Below, in pieces: positions 12,641 through 24,106 of a stretch of 64,000 nucleotides of DNA (within the stretch, counting starts at the first letter, position 1; every line of letters begins with the position of its first letter). A model generated the notes under the pieces. That model made no database searches. It was not told the DNA's origin and saw only the letters and a program-made list of their open reading frames with translations. Origin of the DNA: Rhexocercosporidium sp. MPI-PUGE-AT-0058 (lineage: Eukaryota > Ascomycota > Leotiomycetes > Helotiales); NCBI GenBank assembly GCA_020746875.1, contig JAGTJL010000012.1, positions 2,170,001 to 2,234,000 on the forward strand, read 5' to 3'. The translations under genes and the position numbers were made by a program.

Positions 12641-13491
12641 TATGAATTGGCAGGTTGGGACTTGGTGGCTTGTCTGGTTGGGGGATTATGGAGCCGGTAC
12701 GTAATGTGTAGAGAGTTGTTTTTGGGCTGGGAACGTCTTAGATCTGAAGTGAGGAAGTGTGGTTGATTCGAGGTTTCAGTTGTACAACTTGTCTTGGGGA
12801 GGAGGCATGGCTTGGCACTTGATTACGATAACCCGCCCACCCACTCTTCCACCTTTACCTCTCCGAGCCTCTCAGCAGACAATTTTTCATGTCGGGATCT
12901 ACCGAATATACTTCCGAAATGGTTTTGTCGTCCGGGGGTGATGTTCTTATTAGTCTTCTGGTTCACCGTGCCTAGTCCTAGTCATGGCTCATGGTCTAAA
13001 ATCCAGTCCAATCTGCTGATCATCCTGGGGCTGCCAAGGCTCTGATATTGACTTGTATCCCCTCAACCGCCATAAGGACATTTTAGCGCCGTTTGATATA
13101 CGCTAAGGAGAGATACCTCCTCTGAAGCAACATATCTAGCTCCACAAGATCAAGACAAACTTTTTTTGTAAGAAAGAATAAGTATTTCGAAGCAGTTGTA
13201 CTCAAATATAAAATTAAATTGTCTTGAAATTGAGTGTTGCGCTCGATGCACCCCCTCTACTTTTCCGCGCTAAAATGTGCAAGCGACGGCGGTCGATGGG
13301 ATAAAGCCCCCCCCTCTGAAGTAGAGAAGTTATCTTCTGGATACAGCACTTCTTATCACGTCGGTGGCACTTCCAAGTCGACAGACTTTTGTACTCAGTC
13401 TTATTTACATATCTTACATTCCCTCGCCTTCCAGCGCCACGACCAGAAGCATGTTTCCTACTATCCTCGCGTTCTGTCTACAATTACATCC
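12641..13491. other. Intergenic region
   Basis: This lies upstream of the aminopeptidase (minus strand) and downstream of the CipC-like gene (minus strand). Only short unconserved frames and an AT-rich patch around 13150-13220 are present. No feature was recognised. Confidence 0.5.
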
Positions 13492-14141
13492 TCAATAATC
13501 GTCATCATAATCCCGTCGTTCGTGATGATGATGATGCTCGTGGCGCTCGAGATGTTGAGGCGGACCATACTGACTCCTGTTACACACATCAGCATGACCT
13601 CCGAGATGTCACAGGAAGATACTCACGGGTCGTACTGATCAGCGCCATGTCCTCTCACATAGTGTTGGTCATACATGTTCTCGATATTCTCCTGCGCGTG
13701 CATCTTTGCTTTCCGTCTATCAATGTAATCCAAACCTTTCGATTCGATAATTTTGTCGATCTCAGCACCCGCAATGCCGACGAGGAGTTCCTTTGCGAAG
13801 GCGTGGGAGACAGGTTTGCCTGTTTGGAAATATCAGCTTGCTTTCGGGATTGTGCTCTGCATCTATCTAGAGATGGGACTTCGGCTCCCGATTGCCTGTG
13901 GAAGAGATGAACTCCCCAGATTCTGACTCACCTTCCCTCCGCTGTCTATCCTCGAACAGCTTGAATGCCCCAAATGAGGCTGCTCCAGCTAGTACTTCAT
14001 GACCGAACTTCGCCTTGTGGTGTGGTTCTCCATTGTATTCTCTCGATGCTTGATATGATCGCTCGGAGTCATCTGGGTTTCAGTGAGTACACAACCAACT
14101 GAGTGGAGCTGCAATTTATTCTAACCCCAACCGTAAGCCAT
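13492..14141 (-). CDS. CipC-like stress/antibiotic-response protein
   Basis: Four exons (14141-14126, 14072-13932, 13819-13627, 13576-13492) give 144 aa. The first exon is only 16 nt and encodes MAYGW plus the first base of the next codon; splicing into DDSERSYQASREYNGEPHHK restores the typical CipC start. The core then reads AKFGHEVLAGAASFGAFKLF and GKPVSHAFAKELLVGIAGAE, matching fungal CipC-like proteins, named after Aspergillus nidulans CipC, which was found as induced by concanamycin. The biochemical function is unknown; members respond to stress, antibiotics and host contact. The tail is His-rich (HEHHHHHER) and ends in acidic residues, which could bind metal (inference). Such a short coding exon is easily missed by gene finders. 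Confidence 0.9.
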
Positions 14142-15743
14142 TATTATTGAGAACGCCTGGCGGACGAGTTTGAAGAAGTCTCAGTTGACCGACTGGAGTT
14201 TGGCAGGACTTCTGAGAAGGTTTGCTACAAGTCCGTAGAATGTGGATGGCCAGAATACGTAGAGTCGTGGAGGGGTAGAACTTCAGCTTATATTTCCACC
14301 TTGTATGTCTCGCACTCGCCACATCGTCCATTCTTAGACTTCCTCTGTTCCGTCCATCAATTAGATCTTTGCGCCAGAATGCCATCATCTTGTGTAGCTG
14401 CATTCGTAGCACACTAAGCATACTTGGTCATCCTCGCCTCGCCAACCACAACATAGCTTTCGGGAACGCGGCAGGAGATCAAAATAGTCTCGTAGTCGAA
14501 TGGGAAGTTGTCATGCCGGATACTTACCTCGAGAATGAATTTGTTCGCACGTTCGTCATAGCCGGCGGCCATGCATAGGACTGGGTTGAGTAACAACGCG
14601 AATTGAGTCGGCCTCGGCAGAGCCGAGAAAGTTACTCGCAGTCGTTACTGTACTCAAGCTCAAACTGCGAAGTCCGCTTTTGCTAGCTTTGACTTTGCTC
14701 GTGTGATAGCCTTCCTATTTAAGAGACAACAGAAAGTGCCATTGGGTACAAACCTTTCCAAAGACCAAGGAAGGATACAAGAGGAGCTCGCACCCAGCTG
14801 TTTCAGGATGGTTGTCAATTTGGCTGGCCACGGAAACTCATGACATGCTCACGCGTGCGTGACTGCAAGTTAAAGCTGGGGCGTGCTATGCTTCTAAGCC
14901 CGACGGGAGTAACGAAGCATACTCAGCTTCTTGCATCCCACCCCGAAGTCAATGCCGGTTCGATCTGCGTTCTCGTCACAATTTTGGAGGAAGTGTATAA
15001 TTTGGAGAGTAGGTCGCAACTGGTCTGGAACAGTACAGAAAAGAGGGAGCACTGTCATTCTGTGGGAGATCCGTGCATAGCAACTTAGAAGAAAAGAGGC
15101 AGGCAGGCAGAACTTCAACGAGAACCCTGAGCGAAGTGTCGATAGCGGGGTCGAGCTTCATGGCGGGGTGAAGGCTTGGCGACATGTACTCATTCTGGCA
15201 TTCCCTTCTTCGCTACAAAAGCCCTTGACTTAGAAATGGCTGAAGCTCTTGTGCCTTTTGGCTCAGAAGTCGAATGTCTAGGCATTGCAGGAAACGCGAC
15301 CTTTCAGGGCACAACAAGAGGAGAAACGTAGCGCGAGGCTATCAGCTTGCAGCAATCTACGATAAGATGACGGATTTTGATCTTGCTCTCACTACATGAA
15401 GCTTCAACGCGTGTGAGGGAGCGAACGCCAAGAGAAACAAGGGGAAAAGACGGCCATAATCTATAGTGCCAAAGAAACTCCTAACGAGGCTGGCGATATC
15501 AACACAGCATAGACGAGGCTGAGATCAGACAGCACCAACGCCAAGGCCTTTCTGCCGCATCGTGGCCTCCCCGCCTTCGTTGACTCAATCCTCAGCCCTC
15601 TCTCTTCCAATACTTCAAGGTATCCTCTCCCATTCCTTCGCATCCTTCCAGAACCACGAGGTCACATACAGTGACATTTCAAGTCAGTACAGGCAGGACC
15701 CGAAAGCTTCATAAGGTCACAATACGGTATGCGCAACGGCTGA
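14142..15743. other. Divergent intergenic region (CipC-like / CysRS)
   Basis: About 1.6 kb separates the minus-strand CipC-like gene from the plus-strand CysRS gene, so it must hold both promoters. A nested inverted repeat lies at 14588-14637 (separate entry). A TATA-like TTAAATAG on the minus strand lies near 14715-14722. No protein in the short frames was recognised. Confidence 0.5.
14588..14637. promoter_or_regulatory. Nested inverted repeat with CGG-N5-CCG
   Basis: The outer arms are GAGTAAC (14588-14594) and GTTACTC (14631-14637). Inside is a perfect hairpin CTCGGC-AGA-GCCGAG (14613-14627), which contains CGG-CAGAG-CCG: inverted CGG triplets of the kind bound by Zn2Cys6 regulator dimers. 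It lies about 450 bp upstream of the CipC-like start codon. Use as an operator or as RNA structure is an inference. Confidence 0.35.
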
Positions 15744-18294
15744 ATGCTCCTTTTCTCCAACTTTGTCCGCATCGCTGCACCAAGACCATACGCCCTTCGA
15801 CGTTCACGCCCTGCCTTCCGCAGCCTCTCTATGAAAATGGAGCAATTGAAAGTCCACAACTCTCTGAAGCCTGGTGCGCCAGTGTCATTCATTCCCAAGG
15901 AAGAGGGCAAGGTCTCCTGGTACGCCTGCGGACCTACCGTCTACGACCATTCGCATTTGGGCCATGCAAGGAACTATGTCTCGACAGATATCATACGGAG
16001 GATAATGCGGGACTACTTTGGCTACGAGATCAAGTTCGTCATGAATATCACAGATGTGGACGACAAGGTAGGTTCTGTGGGGCATAACGACTCTAGGGCA
16101 GTTCTGACATGAGCAGATTATCTTGAAGGCGCGAAGACAAAGGCTGCTGGATTTGGAGAAAGCGAAGCCATACTCCGAATCCGACCTCTCAAAACTGGCT
16201 GTGACTGCCTTCCAATCGTATGCGGAGGGAAACTTGCCCGAACTGCTCAAGGACGGAGAACTGAGCCCCAGCAACTATGTAGACAGGAGAGATGCTGCCT
16301 ATGGGAAGGTTCTGGCTGGAGGATCATTGACGGGAGAGAAGCCAGGAGATGCTGAAGCGAAAATGAAGATGCATCTTGCCAATCTCACAGCAGCTTCCAC
16401 CGCTATACAAGCAAACAAGGTCTTTGGGGGAGCCGACGAAGTTCTTCTGCCATATTTGGACTCGTTGTACAAGGAGTCGATTGATGGTCACGATCACACG
16501 ATTTTCACAGATGTCACAAAGTACTGGGAGGATCAATTTATGGGCGATATGGATGCGCTGAATGTTCTGCGACCGGATGTCATTACTCGGGTTACAACCT
16601 ATGTTCCTCAGATTGCGGATTTCGTAGAGAAGATTATGCAGAAAGGATTTGCATACGAGACTGAGGGGTCGGTTTACTTCGATATCGCGGCATTCGAGAA
16701 GGCAGGAAATCCGTATGCGCGACTGCGGCCCGACAGCAAGAATGACAAGGCATTACAAGAGGAAGGAGAGGGGTCCTTATCGAAGAACGTTGGTGGGAAG
16801 CGCGGTGCTGGTGATTTTGCTCTTTGGAAGAAATCAAAGGCGGGTGAGCCTGTTTGGCAAAGCCCTTGGGGAGAGGGAAGGCCTGGATGGCACATAGAGT
16901 GCTCTGTAATGGCATCTGATGTTCTTGGGTCAGAGATGGATATCCACTCGGGGGGGATTGACTTGGCTTTTCCTCATCACGATAACGAGCTTGCCCAGAG
17001 TGAAGCCTACTTCTGCGAGCATGGTCCTCATAATTGGGTGAGGTATTTTATGCACATGGGTCACTTATCGATTTCTGGTTCTAAGATGTCTAAGTCTTTG
17101 AAGAATTTTCAGACGATTCGGGATGCATTGAAGGATTATACCCCCAGAGGTATGAGAATTGTGTTTTTGATGGGAAGATGGAATGACGGTGTTGAGATTT
17201 CTGCGGATATGCGGACGATGGCTGCAGTTTGGGAGAGTACCGTTAATGTGAGTGCATCAATCCGCGTTTTGAACTTGCTGACTTTTTAGAACTTCTTCAT
17301 CACTGTGAAGTCCTTGATCGCGGAATCCGCTGGTCCTGCAGATGCGTTGAAGACGTTGTCCTTGAATGGTACTGGTGGATTTGTGACGACGGTTGAGAAG
17401 GCACAATTGGAGATGAAGTCAGCACTTTCGGATTCTTTCGATACCCCTCGTGCGATGCGAGTGATCTCTGAGCTGATCAAAGAGGCAAATATCCACGTCG
17501 GTACGCAGAAATCGGATCTTGATCTCAAGGGATTGGAAGACGCTGCTCGTTGGGTCACGAAGATGGTTGGTATATTTGGTCTGGATTCGAATTCATCACC
17601 GCCGTATGATGGACTTGGATGGGTTAATGTTTCCAGTTCAAATTTAACTCCGAAAGAGGTCGTTGCGCCATACGCCAAGGTTTACGAGTTCGTGAAGGGG
17701 GAGGTTCGACGATTGGCATTACATTCGGAGGTTCTTGATCAATTATTGGCTGAAGATGTTGACTCGGAATTTGGGGCTCTAGACTCTGTTAACAAAGACC
17801 CCGAGGCCCTCGCCATGCCATATCTTCGTGCTGTTTCGAGGATGAGGGATGAGCTACGGAAGATTGCACCGACCTCTTCGTCAAAGAAAGAGATCCTCAC
17901 CCTCTCAGACCAGATCCGAGACAATGATCTTACTGGTCTTGGTGTCTACCTTGATGACAGAAACGATGGGCAAAGTGCACTGATCAAATTCATCCCGAAG
18001 GAAGAGATTCTTGCCCAGAAAGAGGAGAAGGCCGCTAAAGAGCGAGAGAAGGCTGCTCAAAAAGAGAAAGCCAGACTCGACCGTGTGAGAGCAGAATTAG
18101 AGAAGGCCGAAAAGTCCAAACTCAGTCCATTTAATATGTTCCGGGATGACCGGTTCAGTGCATGGGATGGTGAGGGGTTGCCGACGAAGACGAAGGAGGG
18201 TGAGGATGTACCGAAGAGTGCTTTGAAGAAGTTGAAGAAGGAATGGGATAGACAGAAGAAATTGCATGAGGAATGGAAAGCGAAAAATGCATGA
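15744..18294 (+). CDS. Cysteinyl-tRNA synthetase, probably mitochondrial and cytosolic
   Basis: Exons 15744-16067, 16117-17247 and 17290-18294 join in phase 0 to 819 aa. It charges tRNA-Cys with cysteine. The catalytic core carries the HLGH form of the HIGH motif (71-74), a zinc Cys at 62, a WHIECS segment and a DIHSGGIDL motif, and KMSKS at 431-435. Eukaryote-type features are the large insertion between the halves of the catalytic domain and a Lys/Glu-rich coiled C-terminus (about 690-819). Residues 1-29 are Arg-rich without acidic residues ([20 protein letters not shown]), like a mitochondrial presequence. A second in-frame ATG at 15831 starts [10 protein letters not shown], where cytosolic CysRS begins. 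One gene could therefore supply both compartments by alternative starts, which is known for several fungal synthetases. Confidence 0.95.
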
Positions 18295-19293
18295 GGATTG
18301 GCGTTGAAGATGGAAGGTATTGGTTTTTGAGCACAGTTGATGGCTTCTAGATAGCGTCAAATTCAGCCGTGGTTCTACTGAAGTGCTTTGGCATGACATT
18401 TACTATGCGTGTGAGTGTGTGTCAGCCCTGGTCCCTTGGGATTGTTGCTGATAGGACGTCTTCTGGGGTCAATTCCTGGATCCAAAACATCTTTCTTTAA
18501 GACTCATATAAGAAACGTCATACATCTATGTCTCTCGGCAATCGCCATCATATGGTCTTTCGCAGGGCCCAGTCCCAACCTATGGCGTTCACAGCGCCGA
18601 AACCAGCTTCTGGCGTCCCCGCTGTATGGACTTGGATTGTCTCATTTATGCAGGACAAGAATTCCGAGAATGCACTCGAGCGTTCGCGCAAGGATATCGA
18701 TACTCCGATAGTTTACGTCGATATCATCCTAGTTTTTCATATTTCCGGCCTTTGATGTTTGGTTGATGCCATGCTGTTATGTCAGCATGTCAGCATCAAT
18801 GCACCCATTTCTGATAGGGTTAACCACATAAGCGAGCGGGCTTTGCAATCCAAACATTGTTTCAAATCCCGTACTGTATGCAAAGAACCCCGCATCTCCG
18901 GAGCATGCCGATTAGTCACCGCTGCTGAAAGCTCTTGGAGCAAATCGGGGCGACTTTCGGAAAGGCTTAATCATTGTTTACGTGTGCCGCGGGATTTACC
19001 CAGCGTGGATTCAGGAACACGTTAATTATGGCCAGCCCAGGGGAGTAGTTTATATTAAAGTCGGCTGGCTGCCAGAAATTTTTAAGGAACACACGAAATC
19101 AACTTTTGAAAAACCAGAGCATACAACCACCTTCAGCTTTCAATCGATTCCAATCACTTTCGCAAGCCCAAGCAAATCGAACAGGCCACCAGAAGTCTTT
19201 GCACAGCGCACGGCACTCCTGACCACGCAACCCGAGTATACAGCTCCCAAGTTTCACTTGCCTCCCACCCTTTCAGATCCAAATACACCGGAC
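18295..19293. other. Intergenic region
   Basis: This is the CysRS 3' flank and the leader/promoter of the transporter. Short open frames have no recognisable features. An AT-rich patch (TTATATTAAAG near 19049) could be promoter sequence. Confidence 0.45.
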
Positions 19294-20807
19294 ATGGCAG
19301 AGAAAGAGTGCACTTACAACCCGGCCGGCTGCCAATTGCACCTGCACAACCAGGATCCTGTTCTCGGAGAAGAGCCAGCTCAGAAAGCACAAACACCTGT
19401 TGGGCAAGGGCGCGCTGGTACCGAAGCTCGATCCGAATCATCCATCATGGCCGGCGAAGGGACAAAAGACGTCGAGGCAGATCTTCAAGGGCAGAATAAT
19501 CCAAATCCCAAAGAAAGTGGGTTCCAGATGATCGTGAGGAACTTCACTCCATCGTACGTTGCGACTTCTATAACTCGTACTTGGCGCTGACACTACACAG
19601 GTGGTTCATCATCACCATGAGCACTGGAATCCTATCGATCATTCTTCATCAACTCCCTTATAACGGGGACTGGCTGCAAATCATTTCGGTGATCTTCTTC
19701 GTTCTAAACCTCGTCCTCTTCTTGCTCTTCACGGCCATTTCCTTACTCAGATACACTCTGTACCCTCGCATCTTCCCGATTGTGCTTCGACATCCACATC
19801 AGAGCTTGTTCTTGGCTACGTTCCCAGTTGGTTTTGCTACGCTCATCAATATGACCGTCTTGGTGTGTGTGCCTGTTTGGGGACATGGTATGGCAACCCT
19901 TGCGTGGGTGCTTTGGTGGATTGACACTGTATTGGCTTTGACTGCTTGTTTTCATTTGACATATGTGATGTGAGTATTTTCCTTTATGCCAGGGTCTCGC
20001 TAACATGTCTAGAATGTCGAATCAGAGAAGTGAGCTGGAAGAGATGACAGCACTGTACTTTATTCCAATCGTTTCAGTCGTAATCGCAGCGACCTCAGGT
20101 GGTATTGTGGCGGGAGTGCTCCCAAACTTGGATCACAAACTGTGGACTCTTGTTATATGCTACATTCTTTGGGGTATTGGTTCGCCATTGTCATGGGTTA
20201 TCTTGACGCTTTACTTCCTTCGGATGACTGTTCATAAACCCTTGAAGCGGGAAGTGATTGTGTCTTTACTTTTGCCTATTGGGCCGTTGAGTTTGTCTGG
20301 ATTTTCGTAAGTGCACTGCCCTTTTTAATATCCCGGCTAATTCTTTAGGATCATCGTCCTGGGGAAGCTTGCTAGAAATGTGTTTCCCGTTACCCACAGT
20401 CTTGCAAAGGTCGCTGATGCTGGAAATATATTTTACGCCATGGGATTCCTCGTCGGTTTAATCCTCTGGGGTTTTTCCATTGTTTGGTTCGTCGTTGCAG
20501 TTGTTATGATTAGTACCTCTGGGGGGTTTCCCTTTAATATGGGATGGTGGGGGTTTATATTTCCAATTGGTGAGTGTTCTTCTATTAATTAAGTAGCAAA
20601 GTTGACTGAGTAGGCGTCTTCACTCTTTTGACGATATCGATTGGAGAGGAATTAGAGTCTTCTTTTTTCAAGGTCCTTTCATGTGTTTTAACGGGGATAT
20701 GTGTGGTCATGTGGGTTGGAATCTCTGCAAGGACGGTGCAAAGGTCTTGGGCAGGGAAAATGTTCTATGCGCCGTGTTTAGGAACGGACTTGAAGGCGCG
20801 CAAGTAA
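19294..20807 (+). CDS. SSU1-like TDT-family transporter (sulfite efflux / dicarboxylate)
   Basis: Five exons (19294-19553, 19601-19969, 20013-20306, 20349-20569, 20614-20807) give 445 aa with all phases consistent. After a hydrophilic N-terminus of about 80 aa, the protein begins its membrane part with TPSWFIITMSTGILSIILHQ, the usual opening of tellurite-resistance/dicarboxylate transporters (PF03595), followed by about ten hydrophobic segments (for example LFLATFPVGFATLINMTVLV and VVIAATSGGIVAGVLP). It closes with AGKMFYAPCL. Family members sit in the plasma membrane and export sulfite (SSU1) or move malate (Mae1). The FPVGFATLINM and GGIVAG segments favour SSU1-type, but the substrate is inferred. 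The start is the first ATG in frame; homologues differ in N-terminal length. Confidence 0.88.
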
Positions 20808-21250
20808 TTTTGTAATTGTCGTATAAGAACGGGCAAAGGCTCCCTCAGCATTACGCCTTCATCTGTATTTTCTTAGCGAAAAAGATTTCTGATAGATAAA
20901 ATCCGTGTATCTCACGTGTTCTAAAGGCTTTCTGTAACTCGGCTATGCTAAGCGAAAGCAACAATAAGAAGAAATCCGGCAAACAACTATACTTATATAA
21001 AGAAATCAGGTAAACAACTTAACTACATAAACCAACTCTTTCTCTATTAAAATAAAACCTATAAGCACTCGGTAATACACAGATCAATTCTTTTCGATCT
21101 ACTTTTAATCAATCAATCAATCAATTAATCAACTGCTCCCTCGACACTAGAGGTGTCTCAAAGCGCTCTGCCGCTGCCGTCAAGGCGTCTCGTCAATCTG
21201 CGCGATTGACTGCTGTAAGTTGCTCGATCTCCGATCCGACGGTTTCGATC
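20808..21250. other. AT-rich junction before the pogo-like element
   Basis: This is the transporter 3' flank grading into AT-rich DNA, with ATCAATCAATCAATTAATC repeats near 21107-21129. No gene was seen. Confidence 0.4.
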
Positions 21251-23708
21251 TACCGTATTATCTGCAATATAGCGCCATAGCGGCGTAACTTTCCGGAAGT
21301 ATTTTGATACTTTTAGACCTAGCGCTCTAATCGAGACTGGCGCTGTAGATTATAATTTTAGACTAAATCTACATCAAAATACCCTCTTTTTAAATGTCTT
21401 CCTCTGCCAACTCTAATTTATTCTTTAATATTATCTCGTTTTTTGTGAGAACCTTTAATTATTTGTTATTATGCCTCCTATTCCTCGCATTCCACTCGGT
21501 CCTCTGCCACTAGGTCAAACAACCTTAAATCTTCGAGGGGCTATTCAACTACTTACGTAACCCCGCCAAGGGCTTCCCCTAAAACCAAACAATCGCTTTC
21601 AACGTATACTCGGCCAGAAGTATATAAGTGGAATAAACGAGCAGGAAACCGTAAAGAGGCTAGCTCAATGGCGAATCGAGAACGACGATAGAGGTGTCGA
21701 AGAGCTTAGAGATTAAGAGTTGGCATCTCGACTAATTATAAAGGAAGAAATCGAAGAGGAATTGGACGGCGTAAACGACGATATATACGATGATTATATT
21801 ACTTTTCGGAGGTACGCCTATAGTCGAGAATATAAGTTAGCATCGTTAAAATACTAGGAGTCCACGTACCGGAAGCTTAAAAATGAAATTAACGAACGAA
21901 TTATTATTCAGTATACGGCTCGAAAGCTCAAAATCCCACGCTTTACCTTCCGCGGATAAATTAAGAAAAAACCCGATATTCTACGGCAAAAGAAAGGAAT
22001 ATTTCGTATCCGGAAGCCATAAGGCAAAGTGAAAGAGCTAGAGATAGAATTAAAGCTAAAGAAGAGGTTTGACGAGGCTCGACTCAAAGGTCGATTGATT
22101 TTAGCCAAATAAATAGTTCGGAATACAAAGCAGATATATAGAGAGCTTTACCCTAAGCGAGTGATTTACAAAGAAGGAGGTTTAAACCTATACCTTGGTT
22201 TTCGATGGTCTATTAGCTAATTAACTAGCTTTAAAAAGCGTTAAGGAATCTCCTTCCGAGCAGGAACGAAAAAAGCTTAAAAAGCTCCCGAGGAACTACG
22301 TAATACTATTATTAATTGGCTCTAATTCAACCGCCGAAACACTATTATTAACTTCAACTCTAATTATAAGAAACCTCGTCCTCTTACCGTGCCAGTTATT
22401 GGAAGATATAAGCTCTCTGAGATCTCGAATATAAACTAAATACTCCTCGCTTTTGAGTTTTAGAGAGGCCGTACTCTCGCCGCTAAAGGTTCTCGTACAG
22501 TCACTTTAAGGATAGCTCGTAGAGGCTGGGAAAAACGTCAAGCTACTTTACAAATTATTACTTTTATAAATAAAGTCAATCGGTGTAAACTTCTTCTTAT
22601 ATTTAAAAGGAAACCAGGAAAAGGCAATAAAAATCGACAATTAAAAATGAGTAGATATTACCCTTTAATTAAAGTGATTTAAAACGATAAAGTATACGCT
22701 AACTCTCAGAATTTCCTCGATTAAATTAAACAAGATTACTTTCATGCCTCCGAATACCTCCTCTTAGACCGCGAACCTTAACTCCTCATACTCGACGCTT
22801 TTGCCCCTCATAAACATACCGGAAAAAAGGTTCTTACGAACGAGATTATAACGGCGAAGGAAAAACGACTGAAAGAGGAGAAGCTAAATAAGGCTATTTA
22901 TGCTGAATTTAAAAAGCTAAACGTCACTTTGTCGCTTATCCCTGGCGGTTGTACGGGCTATATTCAGGTGCTCGATGTGGCTATTAACGCTCTTTTAAAA
23001 GCTCTGATTCGGGAGTAAGAGGAGATTCATATCGATAAGAACTTAGAGAAATGGAATAATAACGAATATATAATATAAGACCGGCGTATATTATTAACTT
23101 AATAGGTTAGAGAGGCGTGGCTATAAATACACCGAGATTATAAAGACACGATTATTAAGGCTTTTAAGAACGTTAGTTTATCTCTTAATCTTGACGGCTT
23201 TAAAGACGACAAACTGAAGATTCGAGACCTCCTAAATATCTCCGTCGGCGACTATTAACTTCCTGTTTCGATTATCATTTTTGACGACGACGATGCCGAC
23301 GAAGATAGAGATATAATTATAGCTTAAAACACGTATATTTCGGTAAAAGAGAAGGAGGCTATATAAGTAGAGAATTAAGGTAACGTGATAATAGATATAA
23401 GGAACGATATAGAGAGTGCTTTTGACTCTGATTTAGAGCTCGATTCCTTAAAAGAAGAGACTGAAGAAAGGGACGAGGACATGGCAGATGTTTAGAAGGC
23501 GTAATAAATAAATAACTTTAAGAATGGATATTATTTACACTTTTATTTTGTACTTAAATTACGCGAGTTTGACATGCCCAACCTAGGATTAATTATACCG
23601 CCATGGCGATATAACATACGCGAAGTCTAAGGGTTATAAATAGACCTGGCGGTGTAGGCGGGGTGGCGAGTTAATCAAGAGTGGCGCTATATTGCAGATA
23701 ATACGGTA
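21251..23708 (+). mobile_element. Degenerate pogo/Fot1-like DNA transposon
   Basis: Perfect 27-bp terminal inverted repeats at 21251-21277 and 23682-23708 start with TA then CCGTATTATCTGCAATAT. The outer TA on each side fits the TA target duplication of Tc1/mariner-pogo elements, leaving about 2.45 kb. Plus-strand frames inside, interrupted by many TAA/TAG codons, read like a DDE_1 transposase: an HTH-like N-terminal part (about 21500-22130), LLILDAFAPHKHTGK (about 22785-22820) and the conserved block SLIPGGCTGYIQVLDVAINA (about 22930-22990). Most broken codons are one transition from Gln or Trp. The interior is extremely AT-rich while the repeats are identical. The copy is dead; family placement rests on motifs and ends. 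Confidence 0.85.
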
Positions 23709-24106
23709 CTGATTAAAGATCAACTGCTGACTGTAATAGGTATCAACGAACAATTGTAGATTGTCACACAGCGTTGTAATCTTTCGGGATTGACGAGTAT
23801 TAAGTGGCCGATTGAGGCACGTGCAACCTCTTACGGAGCTCATGAAGCCTGGGAATCAACGCTAATAGTGAAAGAAGCCAAGTTAATCTGGAATATACGA
23901 AGATTAAAGAATAGCTCGGACGAAGCAATCAACTCTAGAATTTGCACCGCCCGGGGCTCCACACGCATTGATATAGAGAGAGCCTTCTAACGTCTGACCA
24001 GTTGTTGATTGACGTCAGAACATAAGTTAGTTCAAGTTGAAGGGAACCCCTCCGTAACCACACAAGCAGTCTTACCGAGTCCTTGAGGATGTGTGACGAG
24101 GGTCGA
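23709..24106. other. Flank of the pogo-like element
   Basis: Composition returns towards normal. Only unconserved short frames are present; no feature was recognised. Confidence 0.4.
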
